Source: Bacteroidales bacterium (GTDB taxonomy: Bacteria; Bacteroidota; Bacteroidia; Bacteroidales; VadinHA17). Taken from it: a stretch of 64,000 nucleotides of DNA. Every line of letters starts with the position of its first letter. Positions within the stretch are counted from its first letter, which is position 1. The stretch is taken from contig JAIPBU010000002.1 in the NCBI GenBank assembly GCA_021738535.1, positions 62,001-126,000 of the forward strand, in the 5' to 3' direction. Under the pieces are notes generated by a model. It saw nothing but the letters and a program-made list of their open reading frames with translations. It was not told where the DNA came from and did not search any database. The position numbers and the translations under genes are program-made. Shown piece by piece: positions 43,161 to 52,800 of this stretch.

Positions 43161-44948
43161 ATGAATAAGACACGTAATTTTTGCATTATTGCTCATATTG
43201 ATCATGGTAAAAGTACACTGGCTGACAGGTTGCTTGAAAAAACCAATACATTGCCGGAGCGGGAGAGGATGGACCAGGTTCTTGATAATATGGACCTGGA
43301 GCGGGAACGTGGTATAACCATTAAAAGTCATGCAATACAGATGCTGTATTCCTGTAAAGGCGATGAATATACTTTTAATCTTATTGATACTCCCGGGCAT
43401 GTTGATTTTTCCTATGAGGTTTCAAGGTCAATAGCTGCCTGTGAGGGGGCCCTGCTTGTTGTGGATGCTACACAGGGTATACAGGCGCAAACAATATCAA
43501 ATCTTTACATGGCCATTGACCACGATCTTGAGGTTATTCCCGTACTCAATAAAATGGATATGGCAAGTGCAATGCCTGATGAGGCAAAAGACCAGATTGT
43601 TGATCTTATAGGATGCAGGAGGGATGATATTATTGAAGCAAGCGCCAAAACAGGAATGGGTATTGACGCAATACTGGAGAGGATCGTAAATATTGTTCCT
43701 CCTCCTGAAGGTGACCCGTCAGCCCCTCTTCAGGCTCTTATCTTTGATTCAGTATTTAATCCTTTCAGGGGCATTATTGCCTATTATAAAATTATTAACG
43801 GTACACTGCGAAAAGGCGAGATGGTCAAGTTCTATAATACAGGACGGGAGTATGATGCCGATGAAATTGGAGTTTTAAGGATAAAGCAGGATCCAAGAGA
43901 TTCGCTGAGTGCAGGTAATGTAGGATATATAATTTCAGGAATAAAAGAGTCAAGAGAGGTAAAGGTTGGCGATACTATTACACATCGCGATAAACCATGC
44001 GATAAGGCAATTGCCGGTTTTGAGGACGTTAAGCCAATGGTTTTTGCCGGAATATATCCCGTTGATGCAGATGACTATGAAGATCTGAGGACATCAATTG
44101 AGAAATTACAGTTAAATGATGCCTCGCTCACTTTTGAGCCTGAATCCTCAGCAGCACTTGGTTTTGGCTTCAGGTGTGGATTCCTTGGACTACTGCATAT
44201 GGAAATAGTACAGGAACGTCTCGACAGGGAGTTTGATATGGACGTAATAACAACCGTTCCAAACGTTTCATATGATGTATATACAAGTTCAGGAGAGAAA
44301 ATAGAAGTACATAATCCTTCCGGGCTTCCTCCCGTTACCAATATCGACAGGATAGAGGAGCCTTTTATTAAAGCTCAGGTAATAACAAAATCTGATTTTG
44401 TTGGTAATATTATGACCCTTTGCATAGATAAGAGAGGTACATTTAAGAACCAGATTTATCTTACCAGCGACAGGGTAGAATTGACTTTTGAAATGCCACT
44501 GGCAGAAATAGTGTTTGATTTTTATGATAAACTGAAAAGTCTTTCAAGGGGATATGCCTCATTTGATTACTATCATTCATCTTATCAGAAGGCTGATCTC
44601 GTAAGGCTTGACGTTTTGCTTAACGGTGAAATGGTAGACGCCCTGTCAACTCTTATATTCAGGGGTCATGCCTATGATTTCGGCAGGAAGATGTGTGTTA
44701 AGCTCAAAGAGCTTATTCCCAGGCAGCAATTTGATATTGCAGTACAGGCAGCCATCGGAGCTAAAATTATTGCACGTGAAACTGTGAAGGCAGTAAGGAA
44801 AGATGTTACTGCAAAATGTTACGGGGGCGATATTACGCGTAAGAGGAAACTGCTGGAAAAACAAAAGAAGGGGAAGAAACGTATGCGTCAGGTTGGTAAC
44901 GTTGAAGTACCACAGCAGGCCTTCCTGGCAGTACTTAAAATGGACTGA
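43161..44948 (+). CDS. lepA: elongation factor 4 (LepA)
   Basis: 595 residues from ATG 43161 (a non-ATG start at 43119 would add an unlikely leader and lies across the promoter). GTPase that binds ribosomes and back-translocates. G1 [10 protein letters not shown]3 DTPGH, G4 NKMD; domains II-V as in EF-G without domain IV, and the LepA-specific C-terminal domain with [20 protein letters not shown]. Monocistronic. Confidence 0.98.
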   Translation: MNKTRNFCIIAHIDHGKSTLADRLLEKTNTLPERERMDQVLDNMDLERERGITIKSHAIQMLYSCKGDEYTFNLIDTPGHVDFSYEVSRSIAACEGALLVVDATQGIQAQTISNLYMAIDHDLEVIPVLNKMDMASAMPDEAKDQIVDLIGCRRDDIIEASAKTGMGIDAILERIVNIVPPPEGDPSAPLQALIFDSVFNPFRGIIAYYKIINGTLRKGEMVKFYNTGREYDADEIGVLRIKQDPRDSLSAGNVGYIISGIKESREVKVGDTITHRDKPCDKAIAGFEDVKPMVFAGIYPVDADDYEDLRTSIEKLQLNDASLTFEPESSAALGFGFRCGFLGLLHMEIVQERLDREFDMDVITTVPNVSYDVYTSSGEKIEVHNPSGLPPVTNIDRIEEPFIKAQVITKSDFVGNIMTLCIDKRGTFKNQIYLTSDRVELTFEMPLAEIVFDFYDKLKSLSRGYASFDYYHSSYQKADLVRLDVLLNGEMVDALSTLIFRGHAYDFGRKMCVKLKELIPRQQFDIAVQAAIGAKIIARETVKAVRKDVTAKCYGGDITRKRKLLEKQKKGKKRMRQVGNVEVPQQAFLAVLKMD

Positions 44949-44954
44949 CATCCT

Positions 44955-45635
44955 TCAGTCGCATAGCAATTTATATCCTTTGCCATGCACATTTAGAATA
45001 GTAATTGAAGGGTCTTCTTTCAGGTATTTCCTTAACTTGGTTATGTATACATCCATGCTGCGGGCATTGAAATAATTGTCATCAACCCATATGGTCTTCA
45101 AAGCATAATTTCTTTCCAGTATTTCATTCCTGTTCTTACATAGCAGGTGCAGCAATTCAGATTCCTTGGTGGTAAGCTTATGACTTTTGTTGTCAGACCT
45201 GAGAACCTGCGAAAGCGGTTGAAAAGTAAAAATGCCAAGTTTGTATTCTTCACTGTCTTCCAAAGGATGGTTTCTTGTTCTTCTCAATATTGCTTCAATC
45301 CTGTAAATAAGTTCTTCCATTGAAAAGGGTTTCGTAATGTAATCGTCAGCTCCAACCCTGAAACCTTCAATTTTGTCATCTTCCTGTGATTTTGCAGTAA
45401 GGAATATCACAGGTATATCTTCTCTTTTAGCGCGTATTTTCTTAGCAAGACTAATGCCGTCTATTTCAGGTAGCATAATGTCGAGCAGACAAAGATCGAA
45501 AGAAGCTTCTGAAAATGCGTCAATAGCTTTCTTGCCGTCAGTATGATGAGAAACACTGTAACCTTTGGCATTAAGGTAGTCAGTTAGTAATATTCCCAGG
45601 TTTACATCGTCTTCTGCCAGAAGAATTTTTATCAT
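44955..45635 (-). CDS. OmpR-family response regulator
   Basis: 226 residues. Receiver domain with phosphoacceptor Asp in LCLLDIMLPEIDG, Thr/Ser in IFLTAKS and Lys in YITKPF; C-terminal winged helix (LTTKESELLHLLCKNRNEIL; RSMDVYITKLRKYL). Partner of the histidine kinase gene, which ends 1 bp before its start. Resembles RprY-type regulators of Bacteroides, but several paralogues exist and I do not name it. Confidence 0.95.
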   Translation of the reverse strand: MIKILLAEDDVNLGILLTDYLNAKGYSVSHHTDGKKAIDAFSEASFDLCLLDIMLPEIDGISLAKKIRAKREDIPVIFLTAKSQEDDKIEGFRVGADDYITKPFSMEELIYRIEAILRRTRNHPLEDSEEYKLGIFTFQPLSQVLRSDNKSHKLTTKESELLHLLCKNRNEILERNYALKTIWVDDNYFNARSMDVYITKLRKYLKEDPSITILNVHGKGYKLLCD

Positions 45636-45636
45636 T

Positions 45637-47187
45637 TTACTTGTTTTTTGGAAGGGTGATAAGAAATGTCGTTCCTTTGTTTAACTGGCTGTGTACATCT
45701 ATAGTCCCATTATGTTCGTCAACAATCTTTTTTACATAGCTTAAGCCCAGCCCGAAGCCTTTGACATTGTGAATGTTCCCGGTGGGGACCCGGTAGAATT
45801 TGTCAAACACCCGTTTGAGGTCATCCTTCCTGATGCCTATACCTTTATCACTTATCGAAATATAAAGGTTCTCCTGATTATCATATGTTTTAATGCTTAT
45901 GGAAGGTTTCCCATTAGAATATTTAATTGCGTTATCCAGCAGGTTGGAGATCATATTGAAGATATGTGACTCATCAATAACAACTGTTGATTTCTCTGCC
46001 CGCAGGTCCTTATTAAGCTCTCCACTTGCATCTGATAGCTGTAACCTGAAATTGTCAATGGCATTATTAATAATCCTGTGTATATCAGTACCGGCCATTT
46101 TCAATTTCATGCCATCCCTGTCAAAAGCAGAGGCCTGAAGGACTTTTTCAACCTGGTACTTTAGTCTCAGTGATTCATCACCCAGTATGTCAGAAATCTT
46201 ATCCAGGTTTTGTTTATTCTTTGCAATACTGTTATCAGCAAGCATTTGTGAAGCCAGGGAAATTGTTGAAACCGGGGTCTTTAATTCATGGGTCATGTTG
46301 TTGATAAAATCATTCCGGATCTCTGATATCCTTTTTTGCCTCAGGATGATCAGTATGTTACTTACCGAAAAAACAATAAGGATAAGGGTTACAGTAATAG
46401 ATGAGACCCCTAAAAATCCAACCTGTCTGAATAAATAATGCTTTTCCCGGGGAAAGTAAAGATATAACATATTCTGACCCGGAACCGGATCATTCGGGAA
46501 GAGCTGTCTGATATACTTATTTGCATCTGATCCCATGTTAAAGCCTTCAGTGCTGTAAACAGTCCTGCCATCCGATGTAACAGCAAATTCATAGTCCAGA
46601 GAAATATGCAGTCTGCTAAGTGTTTTCTCTATTTGATTGTTTATTCTATCCGGATCAATGCGTTCGGATAGCTCGGGTACTTCTCCTATTATTTTGCCCA
46701 TTATATTTTCCAGCATGACAGTTTTATTACTTATCCTGTCGCTTATGCCGGCCTTGACGCTCCGGGCCGATAATTCGGGCATTTGCTCATCAGGAAAAAA
46801 GAATTCATCGTCAGAATAAAAAAGGATCTTTTGGCCCTCCCTGCTTATTGTAAGAGAAGCAATAGCGTCACTGGGTTCGTTATCGGGAAGAGGAATTTGT
46901 GAACCTGACCGGTATCCTCTCAGTTGCTTTGCCAGGACTGATTGTGAGGGAACGATTGCAACAACAGAATCAACAAGAGGCATATCAATTTCATCTATTA
47001 TTCTGTCGATAGTTTCCTGTTGTTCCATATCTAGCACAACAGCTGTCAGAGCATTATTAACATAAACCCTGAATTGTTGGTTCTTGACCTCGATGGAATT
47101 ATCGATCCAGTAAATCTGGATTATGATAAGACCACTAAGAACAATAGAGATTATTATTGCCAGTATTACAATGTTCTTTTTTTTCAT
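45637..47187 (-). CDS. sensor histidine kinase
   Basis: 516 residues. TM1 (IVILAIIISIVLSGLIIIQIYW), periplasmic sensor of about 240 residues, TM2 (VGFLGVSSITVTLILIVFSV), HisKA with phospho-His in NNMTHELKTPVS, HATPase_c with N-box NLLDNAIKYS, G1 SDKGIGI and G2 GFGLGLSYV. Operon with the response regulator. Its start codon has about 400 bp of intergenic sequence upstream. Confidence 0.95.
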   Translation of the reverse strand: MKKKNIVILAIIISIVLSGLIIIQIYWIDNSIEVKNQQFRVYVNNALTAVVLDMEQQETIDRIIDEIDMPLVDSVVAIVPSQSVLAKQLRGYRSGSQIPLPDNEPSDAIASLTISREGQKILFYSDDEFFFPDEQMPELSARSVKAGISDRISNKTVMLENIMGKIIGEVPELSERIDPDRINNQIEKTLSRLHISLDYEFAVTSDGRTVYSTEGFNMGSDANKYIRQLFPNDPVPGQNMLYLYFPREKHYLFRQVGFLGVSSITVTLILIVFSVSNILIILRQKRISEIRNDFINNMTHELKTPVSTISLASQMLADNSIAKNKQNLDKISDILGDESLRLKYQVEKVLQASAFDRDGMKLKMAGTDIHRIINNAIDNFRLQLSDASGELNKDLRAEKSTVVIDESHIFNMISNLLDNAIKYSNGKPSISIKTYDNQENLYISISDKGIGIRKDDLKRVFDKFYRVPTGNIHNVKGFGLGLSYVKKIVDEHNGTIDVHSQLNKGTTFLITLPKNK

Positions 47188-47408
47188 CCTCTGCTCAGCT
47201 CACCTGTATTCTCTGTTTGAATTATCTGTGCTATAATACAAAAATATTTCTTAAAATTAACATTAAGAGCTTTTTAACCTTATTTAACTTTGGCGTATGA
47301 TCATAATTGCACCTAATGTATCCAAAAGTATATATATTGACAAGTACTTGCCTGCCAGGCTTTTTATGTTATTTAAAAGCGCGTTAACCAATAGAATCAC
47401 AACAATTA

Positions 47409-47598
47409 TGGCATGATGTTTGTATTAAAAATAGTGAGGTTTTTTTCATAGGTTAGATTAGTTAATTTTTGGGTTAAACAGGTACATGGAGGTAAGCCAT
47501 TACCTCCTTTATAAACCAGAGAAACTTTTCATAACTTAGGTTTTAGGTTTTAGGGTTAGTTAGGAATGAGCGGATATAAATTATTCGCTCATTTTTTA
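47409..47598 (+). ncRNA. candidate small RNA in 408-bp gap
   Basis: The gap 47188-47595 holds no conserved gene, but on the plus strand I see a sigma-54-like element TGGCAT-GATGT-TTGTA (47409-47424), a perfect hairpin GGAGGTAA-GCCA-TTACCTCC (47488-47507) and a terminator stem AATGAGCG/CGCTCATT (47565-47593) followed by TTTTTTA. No plus-strand gene upstream needs that terminator, since lepA ends 2.6 kb before. A tiny frame of 17 codons (47486-47539, MEVSHYLLYKPEKLFIT) overlaps the hairpin. Transcript start and function are inferred. Confidence 0.4.
47565..47598 (+). terminator. plus-strand terminator of the candidate small RNA
   Basis: AATGAGCG (47565-47572) pairs with CGCTCATT (47586-47593) around a 13-nt loop, followed by six T. 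The T run exists only on the plus strand, so it does not serve the minus-strand gene whose stop codon it touches. Confidence 0.7.
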
Positions 47599-48075
47599 TA
47601 ACCTTGTAACGGGAATATTCAGCTTCTTCGATAAATAATAAATGTGTTTCAGGATTGTTGTTGAATTGGCTCTTTTTACCCAGTTAAGGTTTATTGTTTC
47701 CTGTTTACCGTTTTCAAGAACAAGTATAGCTTTTCGTTCTTTATAGCGCATTATGATTCTTTTTATTTCAGACCAGCTATGTGAATGCTGCCTGGCCAAT
47801 ATGAGCCCATAGCGGTATGATATGTGGTCTTTATCAACTTTGAAATAGTGGTCTTTTCTTTTTGCTGAAGCCAGGCCGGCAATAAAAAAGATAAAGCCGC
47901 TGATAGCAAACAAAATTACAGTAAGCCCTATGTTTGAGCTGTTGTCGTGTTTAATAAGTTTCAGGTATAGGTCCCAAACTCCTCCGAGAGCAAAAAGAGA
48001 AGCAAGTACCCACAGCAGAACTTTCCTTGGTTTTGAAAATTCGTTCTTAGAAAGATTGAGACTGAGGTCTTCCAT
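47596..48075 (-). CDS. membrane protein with PH-like domain
   Basis: 159 residues. Two N-terminal TM helices (LWVLASLFALGGVWDLYL; GLTVILFAISGFIFFIAGLA), then a cytoplasmic bacterial-PH-like domain (DHYFKVDKDHISYRYGLILA; WSEIKRIIMRYKERKAILVL; KQETINLNWV). Function unknown. It sits 2 bp behind the IPExxxVDY-like gene, downstream of rnc, so it is part of the acpP-fabF-rnc transcript. Confidence 0.72.
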   Translation of the reverse strand: MEDLSLNLSKNEFSKPRKVLLWVLASLFALGGVWDLYLKLIKHDNSSNIGLTVILFAISGFIFFIAGLASAKRKDHYFKVDKDHISYRYGLILARQHSHSWSEIKRIIMRYKERKAILVLENGKQETINLNWVKRANSTTILKHIYYLSKKLNIPVTRL

Positions 48076-48077
48076 TG

Positions 48078-48524
48078 TTATGGTATTATTTGAAGGGTCG
48101 GATTATCAAGTTGCTTATCTCTGTCAAGAACAAATACTCCTGTAAGATTCTTTATCTTTCGTAATTTCTGACTCAGCTCATTAATGTACTCGTAGTTGCT
48201 TGTTCCCCTTATTCTTAGAATAAAATCAACAGAAGGCAGCCTGCCAAAAAGTTTTTCTTTCCCGGCATAATTATTTATCAGGTCGAATGCCATATCACTA
48301 TACTCTGAGCCATGGGCAAACCGGGCAAAAACAACTTCTTTACCTTTGACAGGCTTTATTACATCAGAGTCACTTTTAAGGTTAATACCAAGTTTATTAT
48401 TTATAAGTAATGATACTTTATAATCAGGTTCGGTCGAGACAAGCCCAATATAATGATCTGTGCGGTCATTATCGACGCTAAGTGTATGCCTTATCTTTTT
48501 TGATGAAGCTTTCATTATTTGCAA
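48078..48524 (-). CDS. IPExxxVDY-like family protein
   Basis: 148 residues, cytoplasmic, no signal peptide. The pattern DYKVSLLINNKLGINLKSD near residue 33 and the C-terminal LRKIKNLTGVFVLDRDKQLD match, as far as I can judge, the Bacteroidota family named IPExxxVDY that is regularly found next to rnc. The eponymous motif itself is not conserved here, so the call is tentative. Its role is unknown. It lies 32 bp after rnc in the same direction. Confidence 0.5.
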   Translation of the reverse strand: MQIMKASSKKIRHTLSVDNDRTDHYIGLVSTEPDYKVSLLINNKLGINLKSDSDVIKPVKGKEVVFARFAHGSEYSDMAFDLINNYAGKEKLFGRLPSVDFILRIRGTSNYEYINELSQKLRKIKNLTGVFVLDRDKQLDNPTLQIIP

Positions 48525-48556
48525 ATAGGCCTACTAAAGTTAGTAAAAATTTGGAT

Positions 48557-49300
48557 TTAATTAAGTGAACTATCCTTATTGATTTTTTTTAATGCAAAAA
48601 GAGAGGCCTGTTGTTCAGCTTCTTTCTTAGATTGTCCGCTGCCTTCACCGTATACTTCCTGGTCAATCTTCAATACAGTTTTAAATACATAATTTTTCGC
48701 AGTGAAATTGTAATCTTCGTTGTAATTAAAGCTGATCTGTTTTTGCATTTTCTGGGCCCATTGAAATACCTGGCTTTTATAATCTGTTTCGGTGCTTATT
48801 ATTTTTTCCAGATCGACGTAATCATTAAGTATATGCCGGGTGATAAACTTCCTGGTTTTATTATATCCTTTATCCATGAATAATGCTCCTATCAGGGCTT
48901 CCAGTGCATCGCCGTAAATATTTGTGGCCTGACCATTATTGTTGACATGACTGATAATTAATTTATCAACTGACATGGAAAGAGCGATGTTATTGAGTGT
49001 GGTCCTGTTTGCCAGCCTGGATCTGAGTTTTGTTAATTCGCCTTCCGTAGCATGGGGATAATGCCTGAACAGGTAGTCGGACAATACTGCGTCGAGTATG
49101 GCGTCTCCGAGGTATTCAAGCCTTTCATTGTTTATGTTACTTCCATCGTGGAGATCTACGGTAGCTGAACGGTGAATAAAGGCAACTTCATAAAGACCTG
49201 TTTTTGATGGTCTGAAACCCAATATTTTTTTTAACTCTGATCTCAATTCCTTTTTGTCAAGGACCCTGGTGCCGTTATTAATGTTGTGGTTTGTTGGCAC
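48557..49300 (-). CDS. rnc: ribonuclease III
   Basis: 247 residues. RNase III catalytic domain with signature ERLEYLGDAILDAVLSDYL at about residues 60-78 and acidic metal site near ALIGALFMDKGY; C-terminal double-stranded RNA-binding domain (EVYGEGSGQSKKEAEQQAS). Processes rRNA and other structured RNAs. It lies 8 bp behind fabF. Confidence 0.97.
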   Translation of the reverse strand: MPTNHNINNGTRVLDKKELRSELKKILGFRPSKTGLYEVAFIHRSATVDLHDGSNINNERLEYLGDAILDAVLSDYLFRHYPHATEGELTKLRSRLANRTTLNNIALSMSVDKLIISHVNNNGQATNIYGDALEALIGALFMDKGYNKTRKFITRHILNDYVDLEKIISTETDYKSQVFQWAQKMQKQISFNYNEDYNFTAKNYVFKTVLKIDQEVYGEGSGQSKKEAEQQASLFALKKINKDSSLN

Positions 49301-49308
49301 AGGGACTA

Positions 49309-50550
49309 TCAGATTTTTTTGATTACAATAGAGGCATTATGTCCTCCAAAACCGAAAGTATTGCTTATGCTGTTTTTTATTTCTTTATCCTGGGCCTTAT
49401 TTACCGTTAGATTGAGCCCTGGATCAATTTCCGGGTCAGGATTGAAAAGGTTTATAGTAGGCGGAACAATACTGTTATTCATCGCCAGTATCGTGGCAAT
49501 GGCTTCTATAGCACCTGCAGCACCAAGAAGGTGACCTGTCATGGATTTTGTTGCACTGATATTCATATTATAAGCATGTTCTCCAAAAAGGTTGACGATG
49601 GCCCTGGTCTCGGAAATGTCACCAAGGGGGGTTGCGGTGCCATGAACATTGATATAATCGATATCATTAACTGATAAGCCGGATTCATCAAGAGCTTTCT
49701 TCATTACTTTATAAGCTCCTATGCCTTCCGGGTGGGGTGCTGTAATATGGTGAGCATCTGCAGTCATACCTGTACCCACAACCTCGCCGTAAATTTTAGC
49801 ACCTCTGGCAAGAGCATGATCATAATCTTCAAGTATGAGTGAGCCGCCACCTTCGCCCATTACAAAGCCATCACGATTCAAATCCATTGGTCGGGATGCT
49901 GTTTTGTATTCATCATTATTGGTAGACATGGCCTGCATTGAGTTAAAACCCCCAACACCTGCTTCGTTAATCGAGGCTTCAGACCCTCCTGTAATGAATA
50001 GCTTTGCCTTACCAAGCTTGATAAGGTTGAATGCATCAATTATTGCGTGGGTTGACGATGCACATGCAGAAACGGTTGCATAATTTGGTCCCTCAAAGCC
50101 ATACTTGATGGAAATATGACCGGCCGCAATATCTGATATCATTTTGGGAATAAAGAAGGGGCTGAAACGGGGAATCTTACCCCCCGTTACAAACCCGCTA
50201 ATTTCGTTGAGAAATGTTTGGATCCCTCCAATTCCGGAAGCCCAGATAACACCTGATTCATCTTTGTCTATTTTTTCCAGGTCTATACCTGAATCCTTTA
50301 CTGCCTGGTCAGCTGCAATCATTGCATACTGGGCATAAAGGTCAAGCTTACGGGCTTCTTTACGATCAAAATAGTCCTTGGGGTCATAGCCTTTTATCTC
50401 ACAGGCAAACCGGGTCTTGAATTTTTCTGCATCAAAATGCGTGATCCAGTCTGATCCGCTGGTACCAGACTTCAGTCCTTCCCAATATTGTTCAATATTT
50501 ATACCGATAGGAGTTATTGCTCCCAATCCGGTTACTACAACCCTACTCAT
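49309..50550 (-). CDS. fabF: beta-ketoacyl-ACP synthase II
   Basis: 413 residues. Condensing enzyme of fatty acid synthesis. Catalytic Cys in SACASSTHA, His in HGTATPLGD and in TGHLLGAAG; Phe gate GFGGHNAS at the C-terminus. Operon acpP-fabF-rnc, 30 bp behind acpP, same order as in many bacteria. Confidence 0.98.
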   Translation of the reverse strand: MSRVVVTGLGAITPIGINIEQYWEGLKSGTSGSDWITHFDAEKFKTRFACEIKGYDPKDYFDRKEARKLDLYAQYAMIAADQAVKDSGIDLEKIDKDESGVIWASGIGGIQTFLNEISGFVTGGKIPRFSPFFIPKMISDIAAGHISIKYGFEGPNYATVSACASSTHAIIDAFNLIKLGKAKLFITGGSEASINEAGVGGFNSMQAMSTNNDEYKTASRPMDLNRDGFVMGEGGGSLILEDYDHALARGAKIYGEVVGTGMTADAHHITAPHPEGIGAYKVMKKALDESGLSVNDIDYINVHGTATPLGDISETRAIVNLFGEHAYNMNISATKSMTGHLLGAAGAIEAIATILAMNNSIVPPTINLFNPDPEIDPGLNLTVNKAQDKEIKNSISNTFGFGGHNASIVIKKI

Positions 50551-50580
50551 GATTATTTTTAATTTCTCCGGTTATGCAAT

Positions 50581-50817
50581 TTATTTTGCATTCTCCTCGA
50601 TGTACTTAATGGCCTCAGATACAGTGCTGATGTTCTCTGCCTGATCGTCGGGAATTCCCATGTTGAATTCCTTTTCAAATTCCATGATAAGCTCAACAGT
50701 GTCAAGAGAATCAGCTCCCAGGTCATTTGTAAAACTGGCCTCAGGGGTAACTTCTGATTCGTCAACTCCTAACTTGTCAACGATGATCTCTTTTACTTTT
50801 GCTGCAATATCAGACAT
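50581..50817 (-). CDS. acpP: acyl carrier protein
   Basis: 78 residues. Phosphopantetheine attachment Ser in [12 protein letters not shown]. First gene of the acpP-fabF-rnc operon. The divergent region upstream (to purN, 187 bp) is very AT-rich and carries a promoter candidate and two inverted repeats. Confidence 0.98.
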   Translation of the reverse strand: MSDIAAKVKEIIVDKLGVDESEVTPEASFTNDLGADSLDTVELIMEFEKEFNMGIPDDQAENISTVSEAIKYIEENAK

Positions 50818-50859
50818 AATCTCAAATTTTGGTTAATAATAATTAATTTTAAAACCTTG

Positions 50860-50891
50860 CAAAGAAAAATAATTGTACAGTATTATTCAAA
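50860..50891 (-). promoter_or_regulatory. candidate promoter of acpP-fabF-rnc
   Basis: On the minus strand TTTG (50891-50888) and TTTCTTTG (50867-50860) are 20 bp apart, one mismatch from TTTG-N19-21-TAnnTTTG; the box ends 43 bp before the acpP ATG. The -33 overlaps the inverted repeat at 50885-50915. Confidence 0.35.
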
Positions 50892-50915
50892 CAAATTTTG
50901 ATATTTTTGTTGAAT
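50885..50915. promoter_or_regulatory. inverted repeat over the acpP promoter
   Basis: ATTCAAACAAA and TTTGTTGAAT form a near-perfect inverted repeat (one extra A in the left arm) with a 10-nt centre. It overlaps the proposed -33 of acpP. Could be an operator or part of a hairpin; partner unknown. Confidence 0.35.
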
Positions 50916-50927
50916 ATACTATACATC

Positions 50928-50944
50928 TATTTGATATTCAAATA
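50928..50944. promoter_or_regulatory. palindrome TATTTGATATTCAAATA
   Basis: Perfect 6-bp arms TATTTG and CAAATA around a 5-bp centre. The layout is strikingly similar to the FabT operator of streptococci (TTTGA-centre-TCAAA), a regulator of fatty acid genes, and it lies upstream of acpP-fabF. FabT is not known from Bacteroidota, so the likeness may be chance or convergent. Confidence 0.35.
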
Positions 50945-51004
50945 AATAAACTGTAAATATTTAATTTGTGCAGATAATACTCAATAAGTCAAAATAAGCT
51001 GAAG

Positions 51005-51592
51005 ATGAAGAACATAGCAATATTTGCCTCCGGGTCGGGAACCAACGCTCAAAAGCTAATGGAATATTTTTCGACCAGCAAAAGGGCAAAAGTTAAACTT
51101 TTGTTATCAAATAAGCCGGATGCTTTTGTTTTAGAAAGAGCTACAAACTTTTCCGTACCAACGGTGATTTTCGACCGTGATGATTTTTACCATAAGGGGA
51201 GGGTCATGCAGGAATTGAAGGAAAATGATATCCATTTCATAGTTCTGGCCGGATTCCTGTGGCTGGTACCCCCGGAGATAATAAAAGCTTACCCTCGCAG
51301 GATAATAAATATACATCCGGCCCTTTTGCCCGGCTACGGGGGTAAGGGAATGTATGGAATGAAGGTGCATAGTGCAGTTATTGAAAACAAGGAAAGAGAA
51401 TCAGGTATTACGATCCATTATGTCAATGAGAAATACGATGATGGAGATATTATATTCCAGGCAAAGTGCAAAGTGGAGCCGGGAGATACTCCTGAATCAC
51501 TTGCCGGGAGGATACATGAACTGGAGCATCGCTATTATCCTGAAGTGGTTGATAAATTGCTGGCTGAAGCTCAGAATGAATCAAGCAGCTGA
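51005..51592 (+). CDS. purN: phosphoribosylglycinamide formyltransferase PurN
   Basis: 195 residues. Transfers formyl from 10-formyl-THF to GAR in purine synthesis. N-terminal IFASGSGTNAQKLMEYF, active-site blocks NIHPALLPGYGGKGMYGMKV (with catalytic Asn/His) and SGITIHYVNEKYDDGDIIFQ. Alone on the plus strand, divergent from acpP; its 3' end overlaps the convergent M23 gene by 22 bp. Confidence 0.96.
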   Translation: MKNIAIFASGSGTNAQKLMEYFSTSKRAKVKLLLSNKPDAFVLERATNFSVPTVIFDRDDFYHKGRVMQELKENDIHFIVLAGFLWLVPPEIIKAYPRRIINIHPALLPGYGGKGMYGMKVHSAVIENKERESGITIHYVNEKYDDGDIIFQAKCKVEPGDTPESLAGRIHELEHRYYPEVVDKLLAEAQNESSS

Positions 51593-52800
51593 ACAATAAC
51601 ATTGCTGATCTGATTAAATTTTTCTTTGTTCTCTTCAGATACGGGTTCTACAGGAGGAGCTTTTACTTTAAGCGGATCAACAGCCTGCCCGTTCCTGTAA
51701 AATCTGAAATCGAGGTGCGGACCTGTTGATAAACCGGTGCTTCCCACGTAACCTATAATATCACCCTGGTGAACATATTTCCCAACATGTATTTCATTCC
51801 CAAACCGGCTCAGGTGCATGTAGGCAGTTGTATATACACTGTTATGTTTTATTTTCACTATTCGGCCTGCTCCCCTGTCATAGCTTCTCTTTATTACTTT
51901 ACCATCTCCAACGGCAAGTACAGGAGTACCGACGGGTGCTGCATAATCAACTCCATGATGGGGCCTTCTTATCCTGAGAACAGGGTGCATCCTGCTGTTG
52001 GAATACCTGCTGCTGATCCGTGAGTACCTCAGCGGGGCCTTCAGAAAGGCTTTTCGAAGACTTTCACCATCGATGTCATAATAACTTTCCTGCTTGTCCT
52101 GTATAAGAGGTATTGCATAGAAATCGTTACCGGCATGATTGAAAAGAGCTGCAATAATCCTGTAAACCCCGTTTGAAAGTGTGTCAATATACTCTTCTTC
52201 GTAGATAACCTTGAAACTGTCTCCTTTTTGCAGGCCAAAGAAGTCGATTGTCCATGCATACATCTCTGATAGCTCGATGGCAAGTAGTGGATGCATATCA
52301 TTATTTATCATGGCATCCCATAAAGAAGTTTCTATTGTACCTGATGAGTATTTTAATTTCAGAGTTGAGGGCCTGCTTGTTTCCCTGATAGTTGGCTTAT
52401 TTCTGAAATCAAGAATATAGTGAGTTTTCATATTATCCTCATATACCATATAATCGAGCTTACCAGTACTGTCATTATTTACATACAGGGTGTATTCATT
52501 GCCGGCTTTAATTTTCCTGATATCAAATACATCCCCTGAATTTTTTCTCATCTCCAGGATCAGCGAATAATCAATACCATAATCTTCAACAATTTCCGAC
52601 AGAAACTGGTTATACCTTACTATACCTTTTACCAGCCTGTATGATGTAGTGTCAATACCATAGCTGTCAGTCGCAGGCACTTCTCTGACCGGCTCTGTAA
52701 CAGGCGCATTATGGTCGTTATCTGTATTACCTGATGATTTTGTGCAGCCCGTAATGAGGCTGAGGCTTACTATAACAATAGCTAAATATATATACCTCAT
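51571..52800 (-). CDS. M23 family metallopeptidase lipoprotein
   Basis: 409 residues from ATG 52800, whose ATGA overlaps the leuS stop; a longer frame to 52866 runs inside leuS. Lipobox LITGC (Cys 19). OapA/LysM-like N-terminal part ([20 protein letters not shown]), then M23 domain ([20 protein letters not shown]). The zinc site has the first His and Asp of HxxxD, but the usual HxH reads PHLDFRFY, with Asp where the metal-binding His stands. The same variant is known, as I recall, in other Bacteroidota members. Likely a cell-wall endopeptidase or its regulator. Confidence 0.9.
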   Translation of the reverse strand: MRYIYLAIVIVSLSLITGCTKSSGNTDNDHNAPVTEPVREVPATDSYGIDTTSYRLVKGIVRYNQFLSEIVEDYGIDYSLILEMRKNSGDVFDIRKIKAGNEYTLYVNNDSTGKLDYMVYEDNMKTHYILDFRNKPTIRETSRPSTLKLKYSSGTIETSLWDAMINNDMHPLLAIELSEMYAWTIDFFGLQKGDSFKVIYEEEYIDTLSNGVYRIIAALFNHAGNDFYAIPLIQDKQESYYDIDGESLRKAFLKAPLRYSRISSRYSNSRMHPVLRIRRPHHGVDYAAPVGTPVLAVGDGKVIKRSYDRGAGRIVKIKHNSVYTTAYMHLSRFGNEIHVGKYVHQGDIIGYVGSTGLSTGPHLDFRFYRNGQAVDPLKVKAPPVEPVSEENKEKFNQISNVIVQLLDSF

